Under the pieces are notes generated by a model that was not told where the DNA came from, ran no database searches, and saw only the letters and a program-made list of their open reading frames with translations. Source: Phreatobacter oligotrophus (GTDB taxonomy: Bacteria > Pseudomonadota > Alphaproteobacteria > Rhizobiales > Phreatobacteraceae). Taken from it: a stretch of 64,000 bases of DNA. Position 1 is the first letter of the stretch. Every line of letters begins with the position of its first letter. Below are positions 41,096 to 50,524 of the stretch, in pieces. Position numbers and translations under genes: made by a program. The stretch lies in NCBI RefSeq assembly GCF_003046185.1, contig NZ_PZZL01000005.1, positions 124,001 to 188,000 of the forward strand, written 5' to 3'.

Positions 41096-42955
41096 CTAGC
41101 CAACGCTGCTCCGGCGCTGCGCAGCACCCTCCGCGGGCGCGAGCTCGCGGATGCGGTCGGCGATGGTCTCGGCGTCGAGACCGGCCTCGCGATACATGCC
41201 GGCGGGAGAGTCCTGCGCCTGGAACCGGTCGGGCAGCGCCAGCGTGCGCACCTTCAGGCCCTGGTCGAGCAGGCCCTCGCCGGCCATCCACTGCAGCACA
41301 TGGGCACCGAACCCGCCGGATGCGCCGTCCTCGAGGGTCAGCAGCGCCCGGTGACGGGTGGACAGATCCGCGATGAGGGCGGTGTCGAGCGGCTTGGCGA
41401 AACGCGCATCGGCCACGGTGACGGAAATGCCCTCCGCGGCGAGAAGGTCGGCGGCGGCGAGCGCCTCCGACAGCCGCGTGCCGTAGGAGAGGACGGCGAC
41501 ATCCGCGCCCTCGCGCAGCACACGCCCCTTGCCGATGGGCAGAACCTCGCCGCGCGCCGGCATGTCGACGCCGGTGCCGTCGCCGCGGGGATAGCGGAAG
41601 GCGATCGGGCCATCCTCATAGGCCGCGGCGGTCGCGACCATGTGCACGAGCTCGGCCTCGTCGGCGGCGGCCATCAGCACCATGCCGGGGACGCAGGCGA
41701 GCGAGGCGACGTCGAAGGCCCCCACATGGGTCGGCCCGTCGGCGCCGACGAGCCCCGCCCGGTCGATGGCGAAGCGTACGGGCAGGCCCTGCAGCGCCAC
41801 GTCATGGATGATCTGGTCATAGGCGCGCTGCAGGAAGGTCGAATAGATCGCCACGAAAGGCTTGAGCCCCTGGCAGGCGAGGCCCGCGGCGAAGGTCACC
41901 GCATGCTGCTCGGCGATGCCGACGTCGAAGCAGCGCTCCGGCAGGGTGCGGGCGAAGAGGTCGAGCCCCGTGCCGGTCGGCATGGCCGCGGTAATGGCGA
42001 CAATCCGCGGATCATCCATGGCCTCGGCCACCAGGCTCTCGGCGAAGACCTTGGTGTAGCTCGGCGCATTGGACTTGGTCTTGACCTGCACGCCCGAGCC
42101 GACATCGAACTTGACGACGCCGTGGTAGCGGTCGGCGGCGGTCTCGGCAGGCTGGTAGCCCTTGCCCTTCTCGGTGACCACATGGACCAGCACCGGGCCG
42201 GGCGGGCCATCGCGCGCCTCGACGAGCACCGGCACGAGGCGGTCGAGGTCATGGCCGTCGATCGGGCCGACATAGCGGAAGCCGAGATCGACGAAGAGGC
42301 CACCATCGGCAAGCGGGCTGCGGGCGCGCTCGGCGGATGGCGTCAGGAGCCGGTCGGGATGGGTCGGCGCAAGCCGCGCGAGGAAGGTCGTCAGCGCCCC
42401 CACCGAGGGCGAGATCGACATCTCGTTGTCGTTGAGCACGACGATCAGCCGGGAACCGAGCGCCCCGGCATTGTTGATCGCCTCATAGGCCATGCCGCCG
42501 GACAGCGCGCCATCGCCGATGACGCAGACGACGGAAAAGTCATCGCCGGCGAGGTCGCGCCCCACCGCGAAGCCGAGCCCTGCGGAGATGGAGGTCGAGG
42601 CATGGGCCGCGCCGAACGGGTCGTACTCGCTCTCGGCCCGGCGGGTGAAGCCCGACAGGCCGTCCTTCTGCCGGAGCGTGTGGATGCGGTCACGCCGGCC
42701 GGTGAGGATCTTGTGCGGATAGCACTGGTGGCCCACATCCCAGATGATCTTGGAGCGCGGCGTGTCGAAGACATGGTGGAGTGCCACCGTGAGCTCGACC
42801 ACGCCAAGCCCGGCGCCCAGATGGCCGCCGGTGCGCGACACCGCATCGATGGTGGCGACGCGCACATCCTCCGCCAGCTCGGCGAGATCGGCAGGGCTGA
42901 GCCTGCGGATGTCCTGCGGTGAGGTGAGCCTGTCGAGCATGGGAGTGACGGTCAC
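41096..42955 (-). CDS. dxs: 1-deoxy-D-xylulose-5-phosphate synthase
   Basis: DXS joins pyruvate and glyceraldehyde-3-phosphate with thiamine diphosphate in the first MEP-pathway step. The 619-residue protein has the TPP motif [18 protein letters not shown] (about residue 150), [13 protein letters not shown], the central transketolase pyrimidine domain with [14 protein letters not shown], and a C-terminal domain. Start choice: GTG at 42955 has AGGAGG five bases upstream, whereas the ATG at 42940 has none nearby. The promoter 40 bp upstream carries a PpsR operator, so this is probably a phototrophy-linked DXS. Confidence 0.95.
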   Translation of the reverse strand: MTVTPMLDRLTSPQDIRRLSPADLAELAEDVRVATIDAVSRTGGHLGAGLGVVELTVALHHVFDTPRSKIIWDVGHQCYPHKILTGRRDRIHTLRQKDGLSGFTRRAESEYDPFGAAHASTSISAGLGFAVGRDLAGDDFSVVCVIGDGALSGGMAYEAINNAGALGSRLIVVLNDNEMSISPSVGALTTFLARLAPTHPDRLLTPSAERARSPLADGGLFVDLGFRYVGPIDGHDLDRLVPVLVEARDGPPGPVLVHVVTEKGKGYQPAETAADRYHGVVKFDVGSGVQVKTKSNAPSYTKVFAESLVAEAMDDPRIVAITAAMPTGTGLDLFARTLPERCFDVGIAEQHAVTFAAGLACQGLKPFVAIYSTFLQRAYDQIIHDVALQGLPVRFAIDRAGLVGADGPTHVGAFDVASLACVPGMVLMAAADEAELVHMVATAAAYEDGPIAFRYPRGDGTGVDMPARGEVLPIGKGRVLREGADVAVLSYGTRLSEALAAADLLAAEGISVTVADARFAKPLDTALIADLSTRHRALLTLEDGASGGFGAHVLQWMAGEGLLDQGLKVRTLALPDRFQAQDSPAGMYREAGLDAETIADRIRELAPAEGAAQRRSSVG

Positions 42956-42991
42956 GACACCCTCCTTCGTGGGAAGCGTCCAGGAAGCAGG

Positions 42992-43031
42992 AGATTATCG
43001 TGACATAAAAAAGTGTCAATTGAATTTGACA
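42992..43031 (-). promoter_or_regulatory. dxs promoter overlapping a PpsR/CrtJ operator
   Basis: A full TGT-N12-ACA palindrome (TGTCAAttgaatTTGACA) lies at 43014-43031. Leftward, TTGACA (plus 43019-43014), a 16-bp spacer and TAATCT (plus 42997-42992) make a strong sigma-70-like promoter, its -35 inside the operator. A second half-site ACA (43003-43005) lies exactly 8 bp from the operator, but the matching TGT is missing. The layout repeats that of the bchC promoter at 5950-5993. Rightward, TTGACA at 43026-43031 could be a -35, but no good -10 follows. Confidence 0.85.
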
Positions 43032-43214
43032 CTTCTGTGCTACAACGGATCTGCGTCGTCATGGAACCAGGTGACGGTTCCGAAGTTCCGAGTGGCGCTG
43101 CGACAGGATGCGGTCCGGGCTTGCGCGCAAGCCCCTGGCGCTCCGCCGCTGCGTGAAAGTTCTGCGGACATCATTGCAGTCGGACAACCGACTGGTGTAT
43201 CGGACGTGACACTC

Positions 43215-43448
43215 ATGATCCTCTCCCCGCGCCCCAATGACGCGCCGACCGACCCTGTCCTCGAAGCCGAGGCGGCGCTCGAAGCTGCGTTTCAGGACCT
43301 CGTGGCGCGCGCCGTCGCGGCCGGGTGGAAACCCATGGTGGTGGCGCAGGCCCTCGTCAGCCTGTCCATCGCCCAGACCGCCGCGGCCATGGCCGAGGTG
43401 GAGGCAGACCGGCATATCGGCCGAACGACGGATACCGAGGTCAACTGA
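43215..43448 (+). CDS. Small hypothetical protein, first of a tandem paralogous pair
   Basis: The 77-residue product is mostly helical, with the core LEAAFQDLVARAVAAGWKPM followed by an Ala-rich helix and a polar tail ending DTEVN. It resembles the 66-residue product at 43517-43717 in a shared pattern: AE-x-x-LE, a helix with LV/LI, then GW, then a second helix with AL or AV. No membrane span or known domain is evident. Start: ATG 43215; no clear Shine-Dalgarno is visible, and a GTG nine bases upstream is an alternative. It is divergent from dxs with the PpsR operator between them. Confidence 0.6.
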   Translation: MILSPRPNDAPTDPVLEAEAALEAAFQDLVARAVAAGWKPMVVAQALVSLSIAQTAAAMAEVEADRHIGRTTDTEVN

Positions 43449-43450
43449 CG

Positions 43451-43514
43451 GACCCGGTCCGCACTGATCCGGCGGCGACGCCGGGTCGTAGTCAGGCGCC
43501 GAACGAAGCGCCTG
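43451..43514 (+). repeat. Two hairpins between the paired small genes
   Basis: The 68-bp gap between the two small genes can fold strongly. Hairpin 1 has CCGGCG (43469-43474), a GCGA tetraloop of the stable GNRA type, and CGCCGG (43479-43484). A competing outer stem pairs GACCCGG (43451-43457) with CCGGGTC (43481-43487). Hairpin 2 has CAGGCGC (43493-43499), an 8-base loop and GCGCCTG (43508-43514), ending 2 bases before the next ATG. No T-tract follows, so neither is a classical terminator. Confidence 0.6.
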
Positions 43515-43516
43515 CC

Positions 43517-43717
43517 ATGATCCAGCCCCCGAAGACCCAGCCCGAAGACCCCGATCACCTCGACGAAGCCGAGATGGTTCTCGAGCCCGCCCTCGAACAG
43601 CTCATCGCCGACATGGTGGAGCGCGGGTGGGACCGGCAGACCGCCATCGAGGCGGTGCTGCGCATCGCCCATGCGAACCTCGCGCGGGGCTCGTCATCGC
43701 AGGGCTCGCAGCACTGA
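43517..43717 (+). CDS. Small hypothetical protein, second of a tandem paralogous pair
   Basis: The 66-residue acidic product has the core VLEPALEQLIADMVERGWDRQ followed by AIEAVLRIAHANLARG and a Ser/Gln tail. It shares the helix-GW-helix pattern with the preceding ORF and looks like a diverged duplicate. There is no Shine-Dalgarno; instead a 7-bp hairpin ends 2 bases before the ATG. The stop lies 6 bp from the convergent glycosyltransferase stop. Function unknown. Confidence 0.6.
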   Translation: MIQPPKTQPEDPDHLDEAEMVLEPALEQLIADMVERGWDRQTAIEAVLRIAHANLARGSSSQGSQH

Positions 43718-43723
43718 GGCCCG

Positions 43724-44983
43724 TCAGCGGCCGAGCCAGCCAGGGGGCGCCACACCGGCATGGCGGTGGATGCGCAGCAGCACCTCGCGCATTGCCTGCC
43801 GTCGATCCGCATGGATCGGGCCGCGATAGACCGCCGCCAGGCAATCGGCATTCGCGGCGAGGCTGAACTCACGCGCGAAAAGCTCGCCTGCGCGCTGCAC
43901 GGTTCCAGCGAAGGCCTGGCGGTCGCCGAGCAGCTTGGCGAGCGCAGCATCAAGCGCACCCTCCCCGGTAACCGGCACCAGGGCCCCGGCCGCATGGATG
44001 TCCCGCAGCGGCGGCACCTCGGTGGCCAGGACCGGAACGCGCGCCGCCATCGCATCGGTCAGCTTCGCCGGGATCTGCGCGACTGACACCCGAAACTCCG
44101 GACGTTGCAGAAGGGGAACCGCGTCGGCCATCGCCACGAGATCGGCGACGCGGGAAAAGGGCTGGTCCGGCAAGAGCTGCACACGCCCGCGACGCGCTCT
44201 CAGTGCCGTGGCGGTGGCCGCGTCGCGGATATCGCCAGCCACGACGAGAACCAGCCGCGGGTCGCCTGCCCGGTCGAGGGCCGCGACCACGTCGCCAAGG
44301 CCCTTGTGGGCCCGAGGCGTACCGACGAAGGCCAGCACGACATCGTCACCCCGCAATCCGAGGCCACGGCGGGTCGCGAGGCGCTGCGCGAGATCCGGCG
44401 GCTGGCGTGTTTCATCGCGGGCGTGCCGGATGAGGGTTCCGCCGAGCCGCTCCAGGAGCGCGACATTGGCGACTGTGACGGCGTCGGCGAGAGGGACGAG
44501 GGTCGGGGCGAAGCAGGTCCAGACCCTGTCATGCGGCCAGGAGGCGCCGGCATGGACGCCACTCTCTGCGACGGCCTCGTCCCATGTCAGGGGCTCATTG
44601 CCGCCGACGAAGGCGAGCTCGTCATCGTCCACATCGATGATGAGGCGGGCGCCATGCGCCAGAGCCGTCATCATGCCGAGCAGCAGCGACGGCAGCCGCG
44701 GCTTGGACACGTGGACCACGTCCACCGGACCGGCATCCGCGACGTCCCGGGCAAGGCCTGCCAGGAATGGCGCCAGAGGCCGTCCGGGAAGCAGACGGAG
44801 AGGATGGCCCACCTGCCCCGCGAGGGGCGGCCAGAGACCGGGGCCGCCGATGCCGAAGAGGGGCGCCACGAGGCTGGGCGTAGCGAAGCGGGCGGCAATA
44901 TCCGCCAGCGTATGGGCACGGCCGAACGCATTGTGGGACCCGTCCCACGCGACGATTCGCACGGTCGGGCGCGCGCCGGCCAC
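43724..44983 (-). CDS. Glycosyltransferase family 4-like protein
   Basis: This 419-residue protein has two Rossmann-like halves (GT-B fold). The N-terminal half has DVVHVSKPRLPSLLLGMM and ARLIIDVDDDEL, and the C-terminal half has VVLAFVGTPRAHKGLGDVV and the donor-binding region QIPAKLTDAMAARVPVLAT. It would transfer a sugar from a nucleotide donor; the acceptor cannot be told. The start is GTG at 44983 (no ATG is available before VRIVAWDGSHN). It is 20 bp after pxpA on the same strand and so may be co-transcribed, but no functional link is evident. Confidence 0.8.
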   Translation of the reverse strand: MAGARPTVRIVAWDGSHNAFGRAHTLADIAARFATPSLVAPLFGIGGPGLWPPLAGQVGHPLRLLPGRPLAPFLAGLARDVADAGPVDVVHVSKPRLPSLLLGMMTALAHGARLIIDVDDDELAFVGGNEPLTWDEAVAESGVHAGASWPHDRVWTCFAPTLVPLADAVTVANVALLERLGGTLIRHARDETRQPPDLAQRLATRRGLGLRGDDVVLAFVGTPRAHKGLGDVVAALDRAGDPRLVLVVAGDIRDAATATALRARRGRVQLLPDQPFSRVADLVAMADAVPLLQRPEFRVSVAQIPAKLTDAMAARVPVLATEVPPLRDIHAAGALVPVTGEGALDAALAKLLGDRQAFAGTVQRAGELFAREFSLAANADCLAAVYRGPIHADRRQAMREVLLRIHRHAGVAPPGWLGR

Positions 44984-45003
44984 GTCGCAGCCGCGCAGCG
45001 CGC

Positions 45004-45771
45004 TCAGGCGCTCCTGAACGGCCTGATGGTGACGCCGGCGGCTTCCAGCGTCTGGCGCACCGTGCGCGCCATGGCGACCGCCGCCGGATTGTCGCCGTGC
45101 ACGCAGATCGTGTCGATCTGCACCTTCAGCTTCTTGCCCGTGATGGTGATGACCTCCTGGTCCTCGACCATGCGCAGCACGCGCTCGGCGGCGAGCGCGG
45201 CGTCATGGATGACCGCGCCCTCCTTCTTGCGGCTGGTGAGATTGCCGCTGTCGTCATAGGTGCGGTCGGCGAAGACCTCGCGCGCCATTGGCAGGCCGAG
45301 CGTCTCGGCTGCCTGCTCGGTGACGAGGCCGGGCATCACCACATAGACGAGGCTCGGATCGACGGCCTTGATGGCGCGGCCGACCGCCATGGCCATGTCG
45401 AGGTCGTCGTTGCACATATTGCCGAGGGCGCCGTGGGTCTTCACATGGGTGACCTTGTGGCCGGCCATGACCGCCAGCGCCTGCATGGCGCCGATCTGGT
45501 AGGCCATCTGCTTTTCCAGGTCGCTCATGCTGTCGCCGCGAATGACGCGGCGCCCGAAGCCCCACAGGTCGCCGAAGCCCGGATGGGCGCCGATCGACAC
45601 GCCCTTCGCCTTCGCGATCTCGGCGGTGCGGTGCATGATGAGCGGGTCGCCCGCGTGCCAGCCGCAGGCGATGTTGGCGGAGGAGACGATGGAGAGCATC
45701 GCCTCGTCATCACCCATCTGCCAGGGGCCGAAGCCCTCGCCCATGTCGGAATTGAGATCGACGGCGGTCAT
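45004..45771 (-). CDS. pxpA: 5-oxoprolinase subunit PxpA (LamB/YcsF family)
   Basis: PxpA works with PxpB and PxpC in ATP-dependent opening of 5-oxoproline (pyroglutamate) to glutamate. The 255-residue protein has the family N-terminus [19 protein letters not shown] and [13 protein letters not shown], then [16 protein letters not shown] and [12 protein letters not shown], and ends in [16 protein letters not shown]. All are conserved in the YcsF family. The ATG at 45771 follows the pxpC stop by 11 bp. Order pxpB-pxpC-pxpA matches other bacteria. Confidence 0.93.
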   Translation of the reverse strand: MTAVDLNSDMGEGFGPWQMGDDEAMLSIVSSANIACGWHAGDPLIMHRTAEIAKAKGVSIGAHPGFGDLWGFGRRVIRGDSMSDLEKQMAYQIGAMQALAVMAGHKVTHVKTHGALGNMCNDDLDMAMAVGRAIKAVDPSLVYVVMPGLVTEQAAETLGLPMAREVFADRTYDDSGNLTSRKKEGAVIHDAALAAERVLRMVEDQEVITITGKKLKVQIDTICVHGDNPAAVAMARTVRQTLEAAGVTIRPFRSA

Positions 45772-45782
45772 GGCGCCCTCCT

Positions 45783-46823
45783 TCAGGCGACGGTGTCCAG
45801 GGCAGGATCGACCAGGGGCGCGTGGGCGTCCACCCAGCCATCCACCAGATTGACGGAGAGCAGGTGCTCTGTGTCGAGGCCGAGCCCGACCGGTTTCAGC
45901 CCGGCGCGCACCGCCTCCAGCATCGCCGCCTGCTCGCGCGCGGCCGCGATGGCCTCGGCCAGCGTCACGGCGGTGAAGCGCATGGCGCTGCCCGGCCGCT
46001 GCTGCACGAAGCGCGGCAGGTCGGCCGAGACGATGGTGGCGATCTTCGGATAGCCGCCGGTGGTCTGCCGGTCGGCGAGGAGGACGATGGGCTCGCCCGA
46101 GCCCGGGACCTGCACCGAGCCGGTGACGATGCCGTCCGAGACGATGTTGAAGCCCTTGGCGTGCTCGATCACCGGCCCGGAGAGCCGGTAGCCCATGCGG
46201 TCGGCCTCGGCCGAGACGGTGTAGGTCTCGGACAGGAACGTCGCCTTGCCGGCCTCGCTGAAATAGTCGTCCTGCGGGCCGAAGACGACGCGATAGGCAC
46301 CCGCCGAGACCTTCGGCGGCACGGTCGCCGTCAGGTCCGGGCCCTGCGGCGCGCCGGCGACCGGCAGCGTCTGCCCCGGCCGGACCGGGGCACGCTCGAC
46401 CCCGCCAAGACCGCCGCGCAGGTGGAAGGACCGGCTGCCGAGATCGCGCTTCACGTCGAAGCCGCCGGAGACCGCCAGCACCATGAAGGTGCCGGCCTTG
46501 GCCGGCCCCACCGTGATGGTCTGTCCGGGCTCGGCCGTGGCGCTGGTCATCGCCGCCACCGGCTCGCCATCGACCTTGAGGTCGGCCAGCGCGCCGGCCA
46601 GCGCCACGCGCACCGGCCCGCCCTCCACGACGAAGGAGCCGCCGAGCACGGTGAACTCCATCGCCGCCTCGCCGGGCGAATTGCCGACCAGCATGTTGGC
46701 GACCGCCAGTGCGATCTTGTCCATGGCGCCGGCAGGCCCCACACCATAGCGCTGGTAGCCGAACCGCCCGGCGTCCTGGATGGTGGTCCCGGCGCCGCAA
46801 TCCTTCACCGCGAGGCGCGTCAT
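45783..46823 (-). CDS. pxpC: 5-oxoprolinase subunit PxpC
   Basis: PxpC (YbgK, the larger KipA-like subunit) pairs with PxpB. The 346-residue protein has the family signatures [20 protein letters not shown] near the N-terminus, [24 protein letters not shown], and the C-terminal [18 protein letters not shown]. The ATG at 46823 overlaps the pxpB stop by 4 bp, and a longer upstream frame is a pxpB shadow. It was formerly annotated in this family as allophanate hydrolase subunit 2 or biotin-dependent carboxyltransferase. Confidence 0.92.
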   Translation of the reverse strand: MTRLAVKDCGAGTTIQDAGRFGYQRYGVGPAGAMDKIALAVANMLVGNSPGEAAMEFTVLGGSFVVEGGPVRVALAGALADLKVDGEPVAAMTSATAEPGQTITVGPAKAGTFMVLAVSGGFDVKRDLGSRSFHLRGGLGGVERAPVRPGQTLPVAGAPQGPDLTATVPPKVSAGAYRVVFGPQDDYFSEAGKATFLSETYTVSAEADRMGYRLSGPVIEHAKGFNIVSDGIVTGSVQVPGSGEPIVLLADRQTTGGYPKIATIVSADLPRFVQQRPGSAMRFTAVTLAEAIAAAREQAAMLEAVRAGLKPVGLGLDTEHLLSVNLVDGWVDAHAPLVDPALDTVA

Positions 46824-47542
46824 GATGCGAGCACCGCCACCTGTTCGCCGGCCGCGGCGGCGCGATCGAGCGCATCCCACTCACGCTCCGGGATCGGCTG
46901 GAACACCACCTCGTCGCCGGCGCCGACCAGGAAGACCGGGTCGCGGTCCGGCATGAAGTTGCGGACCGGTGTGCGGCCCAGCAGATGCCAGCCCGAGGGC
47001 GCCTCGACCGAGGCGAAGAGCGCCTGGACGCCGCCGATGGACACCGTGCCGGCAGGCGTCTTGAGACGCGGGCTGGTGCGGCGCGGCAGGGCGATGGAGG
47101 GATCGGCTCCCGACAGGTAGCAGAAGCCGGGCAGGAACCCGAGCATCGCCACCCGGTAGGTGCGGCTGGAATGGCGGCGGATCACCTCCTCGGTGGTGAT
47201 ACCGTGAGCCTTCGCGACGTCCTCGAGGTCGATGCCGAACTCCCCGCCATAGACCACCGGAATGGTCCAGCGCCGGGGCGGTGCGCCCGACGGCGCCAGC
47301 CCGTCGAGGATGGCATGGACGCGCGCCTCGAAGGCCGGCATGTCGATCACCAGCGGATCGACCTGCACCAGCACCGAGCGATAGGTCGGCAGCGTCTCGA
47401 TGACGCCGGGGATCGCCGCCGCCTTCAGCGCCTCGTCGAAGGCGAGGCAGAGGGCATTGACCGCGTCGTCGATCTCGGTGCCGAACTCGATCGTCACCGC
47501 CGTGTCGCCACACGGCAGGAAGCGGGGAACGGGCGATGCCAT
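46820..47542 (-). CDS. pxpB: 5-oxoprolinase subunit PxpB
   Basis: PxpB (YbgJ, KipI-like) is the ATP-coupled partner of PxpC. The 240-residue protein has [14 protein letters not shown] at the N-terminus, and [21 protein letters not shown] and [11 protein letters not shown] in the C-terminal cyclophilin-like domain. All are typical. It lies 4 bp downstream of the TRAP large permease gene, so uptake and catabolism appear to be one operon. Confidence 0.92.
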   Translation of the reverse strand: MASPVPRFLPCGDTAVTIEFGTEIDDAVNALCLAFDEALKAAAIPGVIETLPTYRSVLVQVDPLVIDMPAFEARVHAILDGLAPSGAPPRRWTIPVVYGGEFGIDLEDVAKAHGITTEEVIRRHSSRTYRVAMLGFLPGFCYLSGADPSIALPRRTSPRLKTPAGTVSIGGVQALFASVEAPSGWHLLGRTPVRNFMPDRDPVFLVGAGDEVVFQPIPEREWDALDRAAAAGEQVAVLAS

Positions 47543-47546
47543 GGCG

Positions 47547-48875
47547 CTACCTTGGACCGCCCGCCTGCGTCGCCTCCACGAACATGCGCGGCAGCACCGT
47601 CACGATGTCCGGGAAGATGGTGATGACGACGATGGCGATGACCAGCATCAGGAAGAACGGCAGCGAGGCATAGGCGACGTACCAGCTGTCCCGTCCGCTC
47701 ATCGATTGCAGCACGAAGAGCACGAAGCCCACCGGCGGCGTCACCTCGGCGATCTCGACGAGGAGCACGATGAAGATGCCGAACCAGACCGGATCGATGC
47801 CGACCTTCTGGATCATCGGCAGCACGATGGTGGTGGTCAGCACGATCATCGACACGCCGTCGAGCGCCGTGCCGAGCAGGATGTACATGACGGTCAGCAC
47901 GCCGATGAGCTGGAACTTCGACGGGTTGAGCCAGGCGACATATTCCGCCAGCGCCCGAGGAATGCCGGTGAAGCCCATGGCGAGCGTGAGATAGGCCGCG
48001 CCCGCCAGGATGAACATGATCATCGCCGAGAGCCGCGTCGCGCCAAGGAGGCTCTCGCGGAAGTTCTCGAAGGTCAGCGAGCCGCCCCACCATGCCAGGA
48101 TCAGCGAGCCCACCGCGCCGAAGGCCGCGGCTTCCGTCGCCGTCGCATAACCGGCGACGATCACCCAGATGACCAGCAGGATGAGCAGCATGCAGGGGAT
48201 GAGCTCGCGCGAGGCGTAGAGCTTCTGGCGCAGCGTCGTCGAGCCGAGATCGTCCGGCGGCACCTGCGAGGGATTCAGCAGCGCCCAGATGATGATGTAG
48301 CCGGAGAACAGCACCATCACGAGCAGGCCGGGCAGGAAGCCGGCGAGGAAGATCTGGATGATCGAGACCTCGGCCGCCACCGCATAGACCACCATGATGA
48401 TGGAGGGCGGGATGAGGATGCCGAGCGTGCCCGATCCGGCGAGCGAGCCGAGCGACATGTGGTCGGGATAGCCGCGCCGCTTGAGCTCCGGCACGGTCAT
48501 CTTGCCGATGGTGACGGCGGTGGCGGCGGACGAGCCCGACACCGAGCCGAAGATGCCGCAGGCCAGCACGTTCACATGCAGCAACCGGCCGGGAATGCGC
48601 CGGAGCCAGGGCGCAAGGCCGATGAACATCTGGTTGGCGAGATTGGTGCGGAACAGGATCTCGCCCATCCACACGAAGAGCGGCAGGGCCGCGAGCTCCC
48701 AGGAGGCCACCGACTGCCACACCGCGGTGGCGAGGTTCAGGCTGGGCGAGGAATTGGTGAAGAAGGCCATGCCGACCCAGCCGGTGATGGCCAGGCCGAA
48801 GCCGATCCAGGCGCCGAGCGTCAGCACGACGAACATGACGACGAGCAGGACGCCGCCGATCGCGAGGGTGGACAT
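47547..48875 (-). CDS. dctM: TRAP transporter large permease (DctM family)
   Basis: This is the 12-span sodium/proton-coupled permease of a TRAP uptake system. The 442-residue protein has the family segments PLFVWMGEILFRTNLANQMF, ACGIFGSVSGSSAATAVTIG, LAGSGTLGILIPPSIIMVVY and VAEVTPPVGFVLFVLQ-type motifs. It lies 3 bp downstream of dctQ and 4 bp upstream of pxpB. The substrate is inferred from the operon to be 5-oxoproline or a related carboxylate. Confidence 0.92.
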   Translation of the reverse strand: MSTLAIGGVLLVVMFVVLTLGAWIGFGLAITGWVGMAFFTNSSPSLNLATAVWQSVASWELAALPLFVWMGEILFRTNLANQMFIGLAPWLRRIPGRLLHVNVLACGIFGSVSGSSAATAVTIGKMTVPELKRRGYPDHMSLGSLAGSGTLGILIPPSIIMVVYAVAAEVSIIQIFLAGFLPGLLVMVLFSGYIIIWALLNPSQVPPDDLGSTTLRQKLYASRELIPCMLLILLVIWVIVAGYATATEAAAFGAVGSLILAWWGGSLTFENFRESLLGATRLSAMIMFILAGAAYLTLAMGFTGIPRALAEYVAWLNPSKFQLIGVLTVMYILLGTALDGVSMIVLTTTIVLPMIQKVGIDPVWFGIFIVLLVEIAEVTPPVGFVLFVLQSMSGRDSWYVAYASLPFFLMLVIAIVVITIFPDIVTVLPRMFVEATQAGGPR

Positions 48876-48878
48876 GGC

Positions 48879-49412
48879 TCAGACCTCGCCGGAATAGTCG
48901 CCGGCCGCGTGGCGGTCGCGAACCTGCTGGACGTAAGTGGGCACGAGGCCTGCAGCGACGCGCAGGAACTCGTCGACCAGGGCGATGGTCAGCACGGCCG
49001 ACCCCACCGCCACCGGCGTCTGCGGGATCCACAGCGGCAGCGGCAACAGGCCCTGGCCGCGGTCGTTGAAGATGTAGCTCTCGTAGACCATGTTGCCGAG
49101 CGCGTAGGTCATGTAGACCGAGAAGGCCGCGCACATGGTGAGCGCCACCAGCTCGATCCACCGCGCCGTGCGATCGTCGAAGCGGTCGATGAAGATGCCC
49201 ATGCGGACGAGCTCGCCGCGCTTGAAGGTGGCGGCCAGCGGCAGGAGGGCGGCCCCGGCGCAGATCCAGGCGGTGATGTCGTCGGCGCCGCGGATCATGC
49301 CGCCGCCGAGCCGCAGGATCGCCTGCGCCATCATCAGGATGCAGATGGCGAGCACGCATCCGGCGCCCGCCCAGGCGGCGCCGGTGTAGAGAAGGTCGAG
49401 TGATTTCCGCAT
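48879..49412 (-). CDS. dctQ: TRAP transporter small permease (DctQ family)
   Basis: The 177-residue protein has four hydrophobic segments and the typical DctQ-type ITAWICAGAALLPLAATFKRGELVRMG segment near residue 45. It forms the membrane complex with the large permease 3 bp downstream. The ATG at 49412 starts MRKSLDLLYTG. The 119-bp gap from dctP contains no gene and no convincing terminator. Confidence 0.88.
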   Translation of the reverse strand: MRKSLDLLYTGAAWAGAGCVLAICILMMAQAILRLGGGMIRGADDITAWICAGAALLPLAATFKRGELVRMGIFIDRFDDRTARWIELVALTMCAAFSVYMTYALGNMVYESYIFNDRGQGLLPLPLWIPQTPVAVGSAVLTIALVDEFLRVAAGLVPTYVQQVRDRHAAGDYSGEV

Positions 49413-49531
49413 GGGAGGTCCGGGGCCGCCGGCCGCGATGTGATCGCCCGGCGCGCATGACGAGAAAAGGGCTGCGGGGAGGCGGCGGGCCCGGAGGTCC
49501 GGGCCGCCGCGGCGGCCCGGCCTCGTCAGGC

Positions 49532-50524
49532 TCAGGCGCCGATGCGCTTGCGGAAGTCCGCGATCACCGCGCGGCCGGTATCACCGGCCTTGGCGACCCA
49601 TTCTTCGGTCAGCTTGGCGCCGACCGCCTTGACGTCCGTGAGCAGCTGGGCCGACGGCTCGACGATGGTCATGCCGTTCTTGCGCAGCTCCTCGATCGAG
49701 TTGGTCTCGACCTCGCCGGCGAGCTTCCAGCCGCGCTCCTCGGCCTTGGCCGAGACCTCGGTCATCGCCTTGCGGACCGCTTCCGGCAGGCGCTGCCAGG
49801 CGCGCTCGTTCACCAGCACCGCGTTCTTCGGCATGGAAGCGCGCAGGTTGACGAACTGGCTCGAGAACTCCCAGGCGCGCGACTGCACGCCGGTGGCGCC
49901 CGAGGTGATCATGCCGGTGACGATGTTGGTGGCGAAGGCCTGCGGGACTTCCGAGGCCTGCACCAGCGTCGGCACCGCGCCGAGCAGCTCGGCCATGCGC
50001 GAGGTGATCGGCGACACCGTGCGGAACTTCATGCCGCGCATGTCGGCGGCCGAGTTGATCGGGGTCTTCGAGTAGAAGGCCTGGCTCGGCCAGGCGACCG
50101 AGTAGAGCACGCGGATGCCGCGACGCTGGCAGGCGGCTTCCAGCGCAGCCTTGGAGGCGGCGTAGAGCGCCTGGCCCTGGTCGAAGCCCTGGGCGAGGAA
50201 AGGGATCGAGTCGAGCTCGAAGATCGGGTCCTCGTTGCCGAACTGGCTGATGAGGATCTCACCGGCGGCGACCTGGCCCGAACCGACGGCGCGCAGGATC
50301 TCCGGCAGGCGGATCAGCGAGTTGTTGGAATGGACCTGGATCTTGATGCCGTTGTTGGTGGCCTTGGCGATCTCATCCACCCACCAGCGGACATTCTGGG
50401 TGTGGTAGGTGCCGTCGGTATAGGGCACGGGCATGTCCCAGGCCGTCTGCGCGCGCAGAACGGTGGGTGCGGCGAGGACGGTCGTGCCGGCGAGGCCGGC
50501 GACGAACTGGCGGCGGTCGAACAT
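49532..50524 (-). CDS. dctP: TRAP transporter substrate-binding protein (DctP family)
   Basis: The periplasmic receptor of the TRAP system. The 330-residue precursor starts MFDRRQFVAGLAGTTVLAAP, a twin-arginine-like signal cleaved after about residue 25. It has the DctP features GSGQVAAGEILISQFGNEDP, the conserved substrate-arginine region MRGMKFRTVSP (about residue 145), and GATGVQSRAWEF. The ATG at 50524 was chosen because it starts the signal peptide; upstream in-frame sequence looks noncoding. It is the first gene of the dctPQM-pxpBCA operon. Confidence 0.92.
   Translation of the reverse strand: MFDRRQFVAGLAGTTVLAAPTVLRAQTAWDMPVPYTDGTYHTQNVRWWVDEIAKATNNGIKIQVHSNNSLIRLPEILRAVGSGQVAAGEILISQFGNEDPIFELDSIPFLAQGFDQGQALYAASKAALEAACQRRGIRVLYSVAWPSQAFYSKTPINSAADMRGMKFRTVSPITSRMAELLGAVPTLVQASEVPQAFATNIVTGMITSGATGVQSRAWEFSSQFVNLRASMPKNAVLVNERAWQRLPEAVRKAMTEVSAKAEERGWKLAGEVETNSIEELRKNGMTIVEPSAQLLTDVKAVGAKLTEEWVAKAGDTGRAVIADFRKRIGA

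Noticed and set aside
43061-43156. Short ORF of about 31 codons right after the PpsR operator near dxs
   Set aside because: There is no ribosome binding site, composition is unlike the neighbours, and no recognisable pattern is present.
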